From Mycoplasmatota bacterium (GTDB lineage: Bacteria; Bacillota_I; Bacilli_A; RF39; UBA660): a stretch of 13,400 nucleotides of DNA. The stretch covers positions 1 through 13,400 of the forward strand of contig DUWA01000124.1 in the NCBI GenBank assembly GCA_012840755.1, written 5' to 3'. How positions within the stretch are numbered: the first letter of the stretch is position 1; every line of letters begins with the position of its first letter. This document shows positions 1 through 8,196 of this stretch, piece after piece. A program made the position numbers and the translations under genes. The notes below the pieces were generated by a model that ran no database searches, was not told where the DNA came from, and saw only the letters and a list, made by a program, of their open reading frames with translations.

Positions 1-132
1 ATTATTGCTGGGGTTGTTGTATTTTTTGTTGTAGTAATTACTCAAACAGTATTTAATATAGTTGGAAATGATATTGAGAGCAGTACAATATCAAAATGTA
101 TAAACTGTTTTATTAATAATAAATGTCAGTAG
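1..132 (+). CDS. C-terminal fragment of small membrane protein, possibly VirB2/pilin-like
   Basis: Reading frame 1 is open from the first base to a TAG at 130-132 and encodes the last 43 residues of a protein whose start is outside the window. The fragment begins with a strongly hydrophobic segment rich in Val, Ile and Phe (about residues 1-20). A short polar stretch follows, ending in a cysteine-rich tail, KCINCFINNKCQ, with three Cys in ten residues. It ends 18 bases before the VirB6-like start, so it belongs to the same operon. In Gram-positive T4SS operons, a small protein with two membrane segments (pilin/VirB2-like) often sits just upstream of the VirB6 or PrgI genes, and the position suggests that role. 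With only the tail visible, the family cannot be proven. That this is the end of a gene is well supported; the pilin identity is a guess. Confidence 0.55.
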   Translation: MIAGVVVFFVVVITQTVFNIVGNDIESSTISKCINCFINNKCQ

Positions 133-150
133 GAAGGAAGAAGTGATCAT

Positions 151-2142
151 ATGGAATCAAATTGGCTTGTCAAAATTTTTGCGACAATTTTCTTTGTTAT
201 AGATAGATTAGTTTATGGTTTTATTGCTGTAATATATAATTTGTTGCTTGAAATTTCGCAAGTGTCGATTTTTAGACCAGAAACTATTATGCGATTTGGA
301 AAAAATATATACGTAATACTAGGAATATTTATGTTATTTAAGGTATCACTTTCTTTAATTACATATGTTGTTAATCCCGATTCTTTTAATGATAAAGAAA
401 AAGGAGTGGGCAATTTAATTAAAAATTCCCTTGTAATGCTAGTATTATTAGTACTAACTCCTTGGATATTTAATCAAGCATATGATATTCAAAGAATTAT
501 ATTAAAAGATAATACGTTAGGCCATATAATTTTAGGTATGAATTCATCGGGTAAAAACTTTAAAAATAATGCTGGAAATCAAATGGCATATTTAACATTT
601 ACAGCATTTTTCAATATTGATACTGATGTACATCCAGAATGTGATGTTATAACCGGAGCTCATTTAAAATACGATGAAAGTGTCACTCAAAATAGATCAA
701 GAGCGTGTGCTTCAAGAATAGGTGATGCGTATTATAATAAATTTTTAACTGCAAAGAATGAAAACAGTGTAAAACCTTTATTTGAAGATGTATCACTCAT
801 TTGGGCAAAAACAAGTAATGATCAAAATGTAATAAGTTATACTTTTATAATATCGAGTGCCGCAGCAATAGTTATTTTGTTAGTTTTAATTAATTTTTGT
901 TTTGATGTAGCGGTAAGAAGTGTTAAATTCGGATTCTTGCAACTCATTGCTCCAATACCAATAATATCAATGATGGATCCAAAAAGTTCTAAGAGTGGTA
1001 TGTTTAGTAAATGGGTTAAAGAGTGTACGAAAACTTATTTAGATTTGTTTGTTAGACTAGCAGCAATATATTTTGCAGTATTTATAATAAGTGAAATTGC
1101 AACAGGAGGATTACATAATGTACTTGATCCTAATGCTAAAATATCACTAATGGCTAAAGTATTTATAATATTAGGAGCTTTAATATTTGCGAAAAAATTA
1201 CCAGATTTAATATCGGATTTGACTGGTATGAAACTTGGAAGTTTCTCTTTAAATCCTATGAAGAAGGTTTCAGAATCACCATTTGCTGCAGCAGCAGTTG
1301 GAGGAGCAGCTGGACTTGTAGGTGGTATGGCCGCAAATACCTTTGGCTCAATATCTAACATTCAGAGAAAATTCAAAGAAAATCCTAACTTAACTGTTAA
1401 GGAAGCGCTATTTGGTAAAAAAGAGTTTTTTGGAGGTAAAAAAGGTTTTGATGCCTTAGTTGAAGGAAGAAGAAGTCTAAAAAATTTAAGACATAATAGT
1501 TATGGTTCAGTATTAGCAGGAGGAACATCTTCAGCATTTAGAGCAATAAAAGGTGGTTTATCTGGTGGTGGAAAAACAGACGTTGGACAACTTACGAAAT
1601 CATCTATTAAAGCAAGTAGTCAGGCAAGAAACCAAAGAGATATTGGATATAATATGCAAAGTAAAATTATTGATGATTATAGAGATATAGCTGGAATAAA
1701 AAATACGTATGGTACAACAAATAAAATAAAAGGTCAGATAAAAGGTTATACTCAAGAACTTGAGAACTTAAAACAACAAGAACAAGCTATTTTACAACAA
1801 CAAAACTTAATTTCAGGTCAAAACCCAGACTTAGCTTTAGCATATATAGAAGCTAACAAAGTGATATGGGATGATAATAAACCAGGAGAATCTCAATATG
1901 CATTTAGTAGTTATGAGGAATATGAAAGAAATTTCATTGATTTATTAGAAAAGGCAACTGCTGAAAATAATACCCTAGAAATAGAAAGATTAAATGCTAT
2001 GGGAGTATTAAATAAACAACAATTTGAACGTATAAGAGCTCTTGATATAGAAAGAGAAACATACGACAAACGTGGAAAAGATCTTGAGAAGAAAATTAAA
2101 TCTTTAGAAGAAGATATGTATAAAGCAGGAAAAAAAGAATAA
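151..2142 (+). CDS. VirB6/TrbL-like polytopic T4SS channel protein with long cytoplasmic tail
   Basis: This 663-residue protein is probably the inner-membrane channel subunit of the secretion system. Hydrophobic segments lie near residues 9-36, 51-74, 89-108, 228-252, 258-275, 297-316 and 333-349. The stretch LIAPIPIISMMDP (about 265-277) followed by a Lys-rich linker and another membrane segment is typical of Firmicutes VirB6/TrbL-like proteins. The loop between the third and fourth segments holds Cys164 and Cys186, possibly a disulfide if the loop is exported. An Ala/Gly-rich stretch (377-400) leads into about 260 polar residues, with Gln/Glu/Lys-rich, probably coiled-coil, parts around 530-555 and 635-660. 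The ATG at 151 follows AGGAAGGAAGAAGTGAT at good spacing. The PrgI-family gene begins 18 bases downstream. The assignment rests on topology and operon position, because VirB6 proteins diverge quickly in sequence. Confidence 0.8.
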   Translation: MESNWLVKIFATIFFVIDRLVYGFIAVIYNLLLEISQVSIFRPETIMRFGKNIYVILGIFMLFKVSLSLITYVVNPDSFNDKEKGVGNLIKNSLVMLVLLVLTPWIFNQAYDIQRIILKDNTLGHIILGMNSSGKNFKNNAGNQMAYLTFTAFFNIDTDVHPECDVITGAHLKYDESVTQNRSRACASRIGDAYYNKFLTAKNENSVKPLFEDVSLIWAKTSNDQNVISYTFIISSAAAIVILLVLINFCFDVAVRSVKFGFLQLIAPIPIISMMDPKSSKSGMFSKWVKECTKTYLDLFVRLAAIYFAVFIISEIATGGLHNVLDPNAKISLMAKVFIILGALIFAKKLPDLISDLTGMKLGSFSLNPMKKVSESPFAAAAVGGAAGLVGGMAANTFGSISNIQRKFKENPNLTVKEALFGKKEFFGGKKGFDALVEGRRSLKNLRHNSYGSVLAGGTSSAFRAIKGGLSGGGKTDVGQLTKSSIKASSQARNQRDIGYNMQSKIIDDYRDIAGIKNTYGTTNKIKGQIKGYTQELENLKQQEQAILQQQNLISGQNPDLALAYIEANKVIWDDNKPGESQYAFSSYEEYERNFIDLLEKATAENNTLEIERLNAMGVLNKQQFERIRALDIERETYDKRGKDLEKKIKSLEEDMYKAGKKE

Positions 2143-2160
2143 TAAAAAAGGTGTGATACT

Positions 2161-2484
2161 ATGAACAATTATGGATTTTTAATACCAGCTAACTCTAAAA
2201 AATCTTTATTGATTTTTGGATTGTTTAGATGGTTTGATCTTATACTATTTTCATCGGGAATAGCGGTAACATTATTGTTGCTGCTTCTTTTGCCGGTTGA
2301 GAGTTTATTTTTTGCTATTATAGCATTAATGCCTGGTGTTATATGTGGTTTTCTGGTTATGCCAGTTCCGAATTATCACAACATTTTAAATATAATTAAA
2401 AATGTTTATCAATTTTATACCACTAGACAAAGATATGTATGGAAAGGTTGGTGCTTTACAGATGGCGAAGAAAATAAAAAGTAA
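2161..2484 (+). CDS. PrgI-family protein (VirB3-position T4SS membrane component)
   Basis: This 107-residue protein matches the PrgI family, small membrane proteins encoded just before VirB4 in Gram-positive conjugation operons and thought to play the VirB3 part. Family-like features are the N-terminal IPANSKKSLLIFGLFRWFD (8-26), two hydrophobic segments (about 26-45 and 48-68), then MPVPNYHNILNIIKNVYQF (67-85) and RQRYVWKGW (89-97). The ATG at 2161 is preceded by AAAAGGTGTGAT. The 3' end overlaps the next gene by 23 bases, which suggests translational coupling. The length is close to what is usual for the family. Function follows from family and position. Confidence 0.85.
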   Translation: MNNYGFLIPANSKKSLLIFGLFRWFDLILFSSGIAVTLLLLLLLPVESLFFAIIALMPGVICGFLVMPVPNYHNILNIIKNVYQFYTTRQRYVWKGWCFTDGEENKK

Positions 2485-3007
2485 GTATACTAACGATAAT
2501 ATACCAGTAAAAAATATTAATAATGGTATGATAATTCTTGATAATAACCTAAAGGTTACTGGAGTTAAAATAATGCCTAGAAATATATTTATATTAGATT
2601 ATGATACTCAAAATGCTATAATCAATAATTTAAAAAATGTTTACAACATTATTGATTATGAATTTTGGCTTATCTCTGCTGATAGACCAGTAGATATAAA
2701 TGTATATCTATCTCAATTACAGCTTCTGTATAATTCTGTTAATAGTCCTGTGAAACGAAAATTAATAATGGAAGATATAAATAAGGCTAATATGTTTATG
2801 AATAATAACATTGTAGATACTGAATATTTTCTTTTATTTAAAGAAAAAGATGAAGAACTTATTCAAAAAAGGATTAGAAACTTAATTAATTCATTTGCAA
2901 GTGCAGGATTAACTGCTAAGCAAACTTCTAATGATGATTTAAGAACAATTTTAGATAATTTCTTAAATGGTGGACAAACAACAACATTTGGAACGGTGGT
3001 GTCATAA
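2462..3007 (+). CDS. VirB4 N-terminal domain encoded as a separate protein (TraD/TrsD-like)
   Basis: This 181-residue soluble protein has no membrane segment or nucleotide-binding motif. Its sequence looks like the start of a VirB4/TraE ATPase: a strand-rich section around GMIILDNNLKVTGVKIMP, a segment around FWLISADRPVDINVYLSQL, and EYFLLFKEKDEELIQKRIRN near the end. The chosen ATG at 2462 lies after GGAAAGGTTGGTG. In-frame ATGs at 2402 and 2435 would extend it further into the PrgI gene, without a better ribosome site. It stops at TAA 3005-3007, one base before the ATG of the ATPase gene. The arrangement PrgI-like, small cytosolic protein, VirB4 ATPase recalls traC-traD-traE of pIP501 and trsC-trsD-trsE of staphylococcal conjugative plasmids. 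A natural two-gene VirB4 is therefore more likely than damage. It probably joins the ATPase in one complex. Confidence 0.72.
   Translation: MAKKIKSKYTNDNIPVKNINNGMIILDNNLKVTGVKIMPRNIFILDYDTQNAIINNLKNVYNIIDYEFWLISADRPVDINVYLSQLQLLYNSVNSPVKRKLIMEDINKANMFMNNNIVDTEYFLLFKEKDEELIQKRIRNLINSFASAGLTAKQTSNDDLRTILDNFLNGGQTTTFGTVVS
2995..3001 (+). promoter_or_regulatory. Shine-Dalgarno that fixes the start of the VirB4 ATPase gene
   Basis: GGTGGTG lies 7 bases before the ATG at 3009, inside the last codons of the preceding gene. It favours that ATG over the in-frame ATG at 2967, which has no comparable site, and supports a real second initiation event rather than a frameshifted single gene. Confidence 0.6.
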
Positions 3008-3008
3008 T

Positions 3009-4793
3009 ATGGATATAAAGAGTCAAATTGCTCCTAAAGGATTAGAATTTAAACCATCAGAGTTTGTAATAAGTGATAAATATGCAACAATCTTAACAGT
3101 TGTTTCATATCCGAAATTTATAGCCCCTGGTTATTTATCATCATTAACTAGTATGTCAGGGATAAAAGTTGTTATTAAGCATATACCTATGCCTTTTAGC
3201 TCTATATCAAAGATGTTAAATAAAGAAATTGCGGATTTGAAACAAAGATATCAAGATGAATCTGATAAAACAATTCAAGAAAGAATTCGTCAAGATTATG
3301 AATCATTAGAGTATTTTATTTCAATGTTAGCAGCTAGTCAGTCAAAAATATATGACTTTCAAATGCATATAATGATTACTGCTGATTCGCAAGATGAACT
3401 TCTTGCTAAAAAGTTACAAGTTAAAAATTATCTTGAAGCTATGGAACTTAAAGCTTTTCCGCTAAGATTTGAGCAAGAAAAAGTTTTACAGTCTATTATT
3501 CCTATTTTTCCTAAACAAGATGTTGAGGATAGAATCGGAACTCCAATTCCAGCTCCTACAATTGCTGCAATGTATCCTTTTATATTTGACAGTATTAAGG
3601 ATCCTGGATTATCGACATTACTTGGAACAGATTTTTCTGGTGGTGTAATCTTATTTAATCAATTTTTATATCAGATAAAAAAAGAACATAATAGAAACAA
3701 TGCTAATATGATTATCTTAGGTACATCTGGTAGTGGTAAATCAACTGTTGCTAAACTTATGTTAAGATCTCACATTAGAAACAATCATCAGTTAGTAGTA
3801 ATTGATCCTGAAGGTGAACTTCAAGACATGGCTAGAATGTATGGTGGAGACTTTATAGATCTTGGTAAAGGTGGAGAATATGGAATGATTAATCCACTTG
3901 AAATAATTATGGATGCTGATGAAAACGAAATAAAAGAGGGATTAGGTTATACGGTTTTAACCAGAACATTGCAAACATTAAAAGCATTTTTAAAATATTA
4001 TGATCCAAGTGCTACTGAAGACATTGTAAATGCATTTAGTGAGGTTGTACAAGAAACATATAAACGTTTTGGGATAGATTTTAATGTAGATTTTTCAAAA
4101 TTTAAGTCAACCGATTTTCCGACATTTAAAGATGTTTATGCGACAATTCGTGGTAAAATTTTAGCAATGCCTGAAAAGAACCATGAAAGAGATGTACTAG
4201 AAAGATTAGAACTAAAAATAAGACCGATTGTTAAGGAATTAAAATATTATTTTGATGGTCATAGTACTATTTCTCCTGAAAGTGATTTTATTGTGTTTAA
4301 TATAAAAGAACTTATGAATTCTGATAAAAACATCAGGAATGCTTTGTTTTTTAATATTTTAAAATACGCATGGGGACTTACATTAAATCCTAATGTAAAT
4401 ACAATTTTAATGGTTGATGAAGCCCATGTATTGTTAAGTGATAATAATACATTTGGTGCCGAGTTTTTAGCCCAAGTTCAAAGACGAGCTAGAAAATATA
4501 ACACAGGAACAATAATAATTACTCAACAACCAACTGATTTTAGTAGTCCACAAATAATCACTCAAGGAAAAGCGATATTTGATAACGCTTCATACTATAT
4601 GGTTATGGGCCTTAAAAAACAAGCAGTTGAGGATTTATCAAAACTAATAGATTTAAATGATAATGAAAAAGAAAGTATAAAAAGGTACAATCAAGGAGAA
4701 GCATTATTTGTTTGTGGAAGCAGAAGAATGCGAATAAATGTTGTTGTTACTGAACAAGAACTTGATTCATTTGGTAGTGGTGGCGGATACTAG
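3009..4793 (+). CDS. virB4: VirB4/TraE-type T4SS ATPase
   Basis: This 594-residue AAA+-like ATPase would power assembly and substrate transfer at the cytoplasmic face of the channel. The first 200 or so residues resemble the middle section of VirB4 proteins, ending in the FPLRFEQEKVLQSIIP region. The ATPase core follows: Walker A GTSGSGKST at about 238-246, the strand LVVIDPEGEL shortly after, Walker B ILMVDEAH with Asp470-Glu471, and the RRARKYNTGTIIITQQPTDF motif that follows Walker B in this family. Single-gene VirB4 proteins usually run around 800 residues; the missing N-terminal part is supplied by the gene ending one base upstream. The start is set by GGTGGTG at 2995-3001. All nucleotide-binding motifs are intact, so the protein should be active. 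The stop is TAG. Confidence 0.93.
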   Translation: MDIKSQIAPKGLEFKPSEFVISDKYATILTVVSYPKFIAPGYLSSLTSMSGIKVVIKHIPMPFSSISKMLNKEIADLKQRYQDESDKTIQERIRQDYESLEYFISMLAASQSKIYDFQMHIMITADSQDELLAKKLQVKNYLEAMELKAFPLRFEQEKVLQSIIPIFPKQDVEDRIGTPIPAPTIAAMYPFIFDSIKDPGLSTLLGTDFSGGVILFNQFLYQIKKEHNRNNANMIILGTSGSGKSTVAKLMLRSHIRNNHQLVVIDPEGELQDMARMYGGDFIDLGKGGEYGMINPLEIIMDADENEIKEGLGYTVLTRTLQTLKAFLKYYDPSATEDIVNAFSEVVQETYKRFGIDFNVDFSKFKSTDFPTFKDVYATIRGKILAMPEKNHERDVLERLELKIRPIVKELKYYFDGHSTISPESDFIVFNIKELMNSDKNIRNALFFNILKYAWGLTLNPNVNTILMVDEAHVLLSDNNTFGAEFLAQVQRRARKYNTGTIIITQQPTDFSSPQIITQGKAIFDNASYYMVMGLKKQAVEDLSKLIDLNDNEKESIKRYNQGEALFVCGSRRMRINVVVTEQELDSFGSGGGY

Positions 4794-4820
4794 TCTATAA
4801 ATAGTTGGTGGTGATGTGAC

Positions 4821-7463
4821 ATGCATTTTGCTAAAATTGCCAGTATGGCAAAGAAAGGTTTAAGTGCTTTAAAAAGTGCTAAACAAGCAAAGAATAATTC
4901 TAACAAAAGTTTAGATGGAGATTTATTACAAATCTTTAAGACATTTAAAATTATATCTATTGGTTTAATGATTGTTAATATGTTAGTTATTATTATTACT
5001 ATTGCATATGTAGTTTTAGGTCCGATATTAAATATAATTGGTTTTGTTATGAATGTTAAAGAAAAAGTAGTTGCTTTTAAAGAAAGTGCATGGAACTTTG
5101 TTACCACTCTTTGTTGGGGTAGCGATGAATATTGTCAACATAAAGCTGAGGAAAAATTCGATAAAGAGCTTAATGATGTCTATGATGACATGATGAGTAA
5201 ATACTCTATAAATATAGATACAGGATTAATTAAAGCTACATTACTGTATAATACAATAGATTATGATACAAAGTTTGATGAGATAAATACAGACTTAGAT
5301 ACTGATGAATCTGGAGGACCTATTGATCCTAATGTGGAAAACGCTGGAGATATAAAGTATAATAAATTACGAAAGAAAATAGAACTACTCGCTAAAGAAC
5401 AAATATCAAAAACTGTAGATAGATACTGTGTTACCAGTGGAGTTAGTATAGATAGTGATCAGTATCAAAGTATTTTTCACAGTACAGCATCTGGTTTAGG
5501 AATTACTGAAAGTGTTCCAAATTGGGAATGTGGAAGTGGCTATGAAAAGAAACAAGGACCAGTTAAATATTATATTGATTTAAAAAGATATGAAGATTAC
5601 TTGAGGGATGATTTTCTAGAAAAAAATGTTTTAACGGATAAAAGTGATGTTCCAATGTCTATAAGAGTAGATATTGCAGTAAAAGAGATATTTAGTATTT
5701 CTAAAACTGCTAATGAATTAATATTTGGTAGTGATGCTTCGTATATGGTTAATGGTGGATTTTATGAAGAAGCGTGTAATTTTAATTTAACCCAAGTTGA
5801 ACTAGTTGCCCACAATGGTGCTGTTATTAGCACGGTTAATATGGAGGACTATATAATTGGTGTTACACATGCGGAAATAGGATATCACCCTAATAACATC
5901 GAGTACATGAAGACACAAATGATTGCAGCCAAAACATATGCATTAGTCCGTGGAAAATATGATTCAGCGACAAAAAAAATCACTATTAAAGCATCAACAT
6001 CTGATCAAGCATGGTGCGATGTAAACAGTGATTGCATGATTTATTATAATGGATATGCCGGAACTACTCAGCTTCAATGGTTTACCCCATCTTATTCAAC
6101 GATAGAGGCGGTATCAACGAATTTATATAAAAGACCTCTTACTTCAATGCAAAGCGAAAAATTAAGGTCTGTATATAGAGAAGTTTCTGGATATTTATAT
6201 GCTCCTAATTCTTTAAAAGGGCCTGTTAAAAATTACAATGATTTAACATCAACAGGATACGTTAGTAGTGTTCAACTCCAATGGAAAGCTTGGGGAGAAG
6301 AAGGGAAAAGTTTTAGAGAAATATTAAATCTTACTGCAACAATAAGAGATGATTATAAAGATCATTATTTATATTCTATATCGGATTATTGTAGTTACAC
6401 TGCTGTTGCAGGTAGTTGTACAACCAGTGTTCCAATAAAGATTGGTGTTGGAGAAAGCTTTAACATCAGTTCAGGATTCGGTAATAGAATACACCCAATA
6501 TATAAAGTTGAAAAACTGCATAGTGGTATAGATTTAGCATACAAATCAGGAACCCCAATTTATAATATATATGATGGTACAGTTATATCTGAATCTAAAC
6601 TTACTAGTGACTGTGGAGTGGGAGCTACTATAGGACACGATATAGATGGTGATGGAGAGTATGACTATAAATCTATATATTGCCATATGATTGAGGGAAG
6701 TTTAACAGTTAAAGCTGGTGATTTTATTGTAGGTGGTACTAAAATAGGCGCAGTTGGTAGTACTGGTGCTAGTACAGGACCTCACTTGCACTTTGCAATA
6801 TATGATTATTCTGTTGGATCAAATGTTGATTCAGCTCCATATCTATACGCATTAGCAAGTAAAACGTCAGTTTTTGATAATGCAAAATGTGCGGTAAGCG
6901 ATATTACTAAGTTACCTCAATTTTATCAAACAAATTACAGTAGTATTGAACTTTGTACAACAGAAAGTGGCGAAAAAAGAACGATTTCTAGTAGTGGTTG
7001 TTTAATATCATCTTTCGCAGGAGCTTATTATATGCTTACCGGAATAACACCTGATATGGCTCAACTTTCAAAAGATATAATTAGTGCTGATGGATATATT
7101 TGTAATTCAGGTGGTGTTGCTAGAAATGTATTTTCAAATCAAGATATAATTAATAAATATGGGGTTAAAGGCACATCAATAGGGCCAAATCCAACTTATA
7201 ATCAAGTTGTAGAAAAATTAAAAGAAGGCAAAAAAATAATTGTTAGTGTAGGAAATGGTAGTAGTAATGTGGAAAGGGGAGGATTTAACTCTTCTAATGG
7301 GACACATTACGTAATGTTAGACCATGTTGGTGCTACAGGTCAAATATATGTATTTAATCCAAATAAGGGAACTAATGAAGGATATAAAACACAACAAGAG
7401 ATCCAAGAACATATTTTAGATAGAATATATAGTGGGATGTGGTACGTTGAAAAAACAAAATAA
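4821..7463 (+). CDS. Membrane-anchored tri-domain cell-wall enzyme (SpoIID-like, M23 peptidase, C39-like), VirB1 role
   Basis: This 880-residue protein probably opens peptidoglycan for the secretion channel. A short basic N-terminus precedes a hydrophobic anchor (about 40-75); the rest should lie outside. A SpoIID/LytB-like domain (about 325-520) has VNMEDYIIGVTHAEIGYHP, with Glu352 matching the catalytic Glu, and a later QLQWKAWGEEGKSFREIL segment. SpoIID proteins are lytic transglycosylases. An M23 metallopeptidase domain (about 540-690) keeps HSGID (His567, Asp571), YCH (His622) and HLH (His655, His657), the complete metal and catalytic set. A C39-like papain-fold domain (about 700-880) has GCLISS with Cys727 and GTHYVMLDH with His829, followed by VFNPNKG. 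The protein contains 15 cysteines, many for an exported Gram-positive protein. The ATG follows GGTGGTGATGTGAC. M23 is certain, SpoIID likely, C39-like probable. Confidence 0.9.
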   Translation: MHFAKIASMAKKGLSALKSAKQAKNNSNKSLDGDLLQIFKTFKIISIGLMIVNMLVIIITIAYVVLGPILNIIGFVMNVKEKVVAFKESAWNFVTTLCWGSDEYCQHKAEEKFDKELNDVYDDMMSKYSINIDTGLIKATLLYNTIDYDTKFDEINTDLDTDESGGPIDPNVENAGDIKYNKLRKKIELLAKEQISKTVDRYCVTSGVSIDSDQYQSIFHSTASGLGITESVPNWECGSGYEKKQGPVKYYIDLKRYEDYLRDDFLEKNVLTDKSDVPMSIRVDIAVKEIFSISKTANELIFGSDASYMVNGGFYEEACNFNLTQVELVAHNGAVISTVNMEDYIIGVTHAEIGYHPNNIEYMKTQMIAAKTYALVRGKYDSATKKITIKASTSDQAWCDVNSDCMIYYNGYAGTTQLQWFTPSYSTIEAVSTNLYKRPLTSMQSEKLRSVYREVSGYLYAPNSLKGPVKNYNDLTSTGYVSSVQLQWKAWGEEGKSFREILNLTATIRDDYKDHYLYSISDYCSYTAVAGSCTTSVPIKIGVGESFNISSGFGNRIHPIYKVEKLHSGIDLAYKSGTPIYNIYDGTVISESKLTSDCGVGATIGHDIDGDGEYDYKSIYCHMIEGSLTVKAGDFIVGGTKIGAVGSTGASTGPHLHFAIYDYSVGSNVDSAPYLYALASKTSVFDNAKCAVSDITKLPQFYQTNYSSIELCTTESGEKRTISSSGCLISSFAGAYYMLTGITPDMAQLSKDIISADGYICNSGGVARNVFSNQDIINKYGVKGTSIGPNPTYNQVVEKLKEGKKIIVSVGNGSSNVERGGFNSSNGTHYVMLDHVGATGQIYVFNPNKGTNEGYKTQQEIQEHILDRIYSGMWYVEKTK

Positions 7464-8184
7464 TAAAATAAAGCTACTGCTAATATTATTTTTTTTGTTA
7501 CTAACTACTGGGTGTACTCTTAATTATGATTTGGTAATACATACTGACAATAGAGTCTCTGAGTCTGTTTCATTTTTTAGAAACAAGAACGATGTATTAA
7601 AAAAATATTCAAAATTAAAAGATGTTAAAAAAGACGAGATTGAAAAATCAAAAATTAATTATTATAAGAAACAATATGGATATTCAAGTAAATATGTAAG
7701 AAGTTTTAGTGGTATTAATTTGATTTTTTATAAAACAAGAGCAAGTTTGAGTGATTATTTTGAAAAATCAATATATAGGAGTTTATATACTGATTATGAA
7801 TTGATTGAAATAGGTAATACCGTGTCATTTAAAACTGTTGGTTCTTATACACCGACAGGTATATTTACAAGTGAAAATGGTGAAGTTACTAATGACTTAG
7901 CAAAAGAAATTAAAGTTAATATACAATTTCATAAAAATGTATTAGAATCAAATGCTGACTATATAGATGAATTTTCTAATACATACACTTGGGTTATAAA
8001 AAATACAGATGATTACAAAAATATTAATTTTGAATTTGGTAATAAGAAAAATTATATTGCAATTTTATATTATTATATAATGACTAATTTGGATATAATA
8101 ATTATCTTGCTATTTTTAATTATTATACCTAGTATAATCTATTTGTTTTTCAAAATAAATAAACGTGTTAAAAATCAAATCTAA
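7447..8184 (+). CDS. Lipoprotein with C-terminal membrane segment, LppM-like, first of a tandem pair
   Basis: Read from the TTG at 7447, this 245-residue protein begins LKKQNNKIKLLLILFFLLLT and reaches the lipobox Cys at residue 23 (LTTGC), a clear lipoprotein signal. An in-frame GTG at 7432 would add MGCGT before the basic start and has no ribosome site, so TTG is preferred. The body begins with NYDLVIHTDN and contains VNIQFHKNVLESNADY and NTYTWVIKN, a layout like the LppM/DUF3153 lipoprotein family. A second hydrophobic segment (about 213-234) and a basic tail follow, so both ends would be held in the membrane. The start overlaps the upstream gene by 17 bases. The next gene is a paralog. 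The role in secretion is inferred only from position; the LppM link is by eye. Confidence 0.8.
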   Translation: MKKQNNKIKLLLILFFLLLTTGCTLNYDLVIHTDNRVSESVSFFRNKNDVLKKYSKLKDVKKDEIEKSKINYYKKQYGYSSKYVRSFSGINLIFYKTRASLSDYFEKSIYRSLYTDYELIEIGNTVSFKTVGSYTPTGIFTSENGEVTNDLAKEIKVNIQFHKNVLESNADYIDEFSNTYTWVIKNTDDYKNINFEFGNKKNYIAILYYYIMTNLDIIIILLFLIIIPSIIYLFFKINKRVKNQI

Positions 8185-8196
8185 GAGGTGGATTAA

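Noticed and set aside
1035..1361. Minus-strand frame inside the VirB6-like gene
   Set aside because: It has no recognisable domain and no ribosome site, and lies wholly within a well-supported gene on the other strand.
2402..2461. Earlier in-frame ATGs (2402, 2435) for the VirB4 N-terminal gene
   Set aside because: They lie deeper in the PrgI gene and lack a ribosome site. The added residues are the out-of-frame reading of the conserved PrgI C-terminus.
2967..3008. ATG at 2967 as start of the VirB4 ATPase, giving a longer overlap
   Set aside because: The extra residues are the alternate-frame reading of the preceding gene's end, and GGTGGTG is placed for the ATG at 3009.
2985..3011. Frameshift or programmed slippage joining the two VirB4 parts
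   Set aside because: No slippery heptamer or pseudoknot-like element is evident. A proper Shine-Dalgarno and ATG are present, and split VirB4 operons are known.
4821..7463. Phage tail lysin instead of a T4SS component
   Set aside because: The protein has an N-terminal membrane anchor, sits between virB4 and virD4, and no phage structural genes are nearby.
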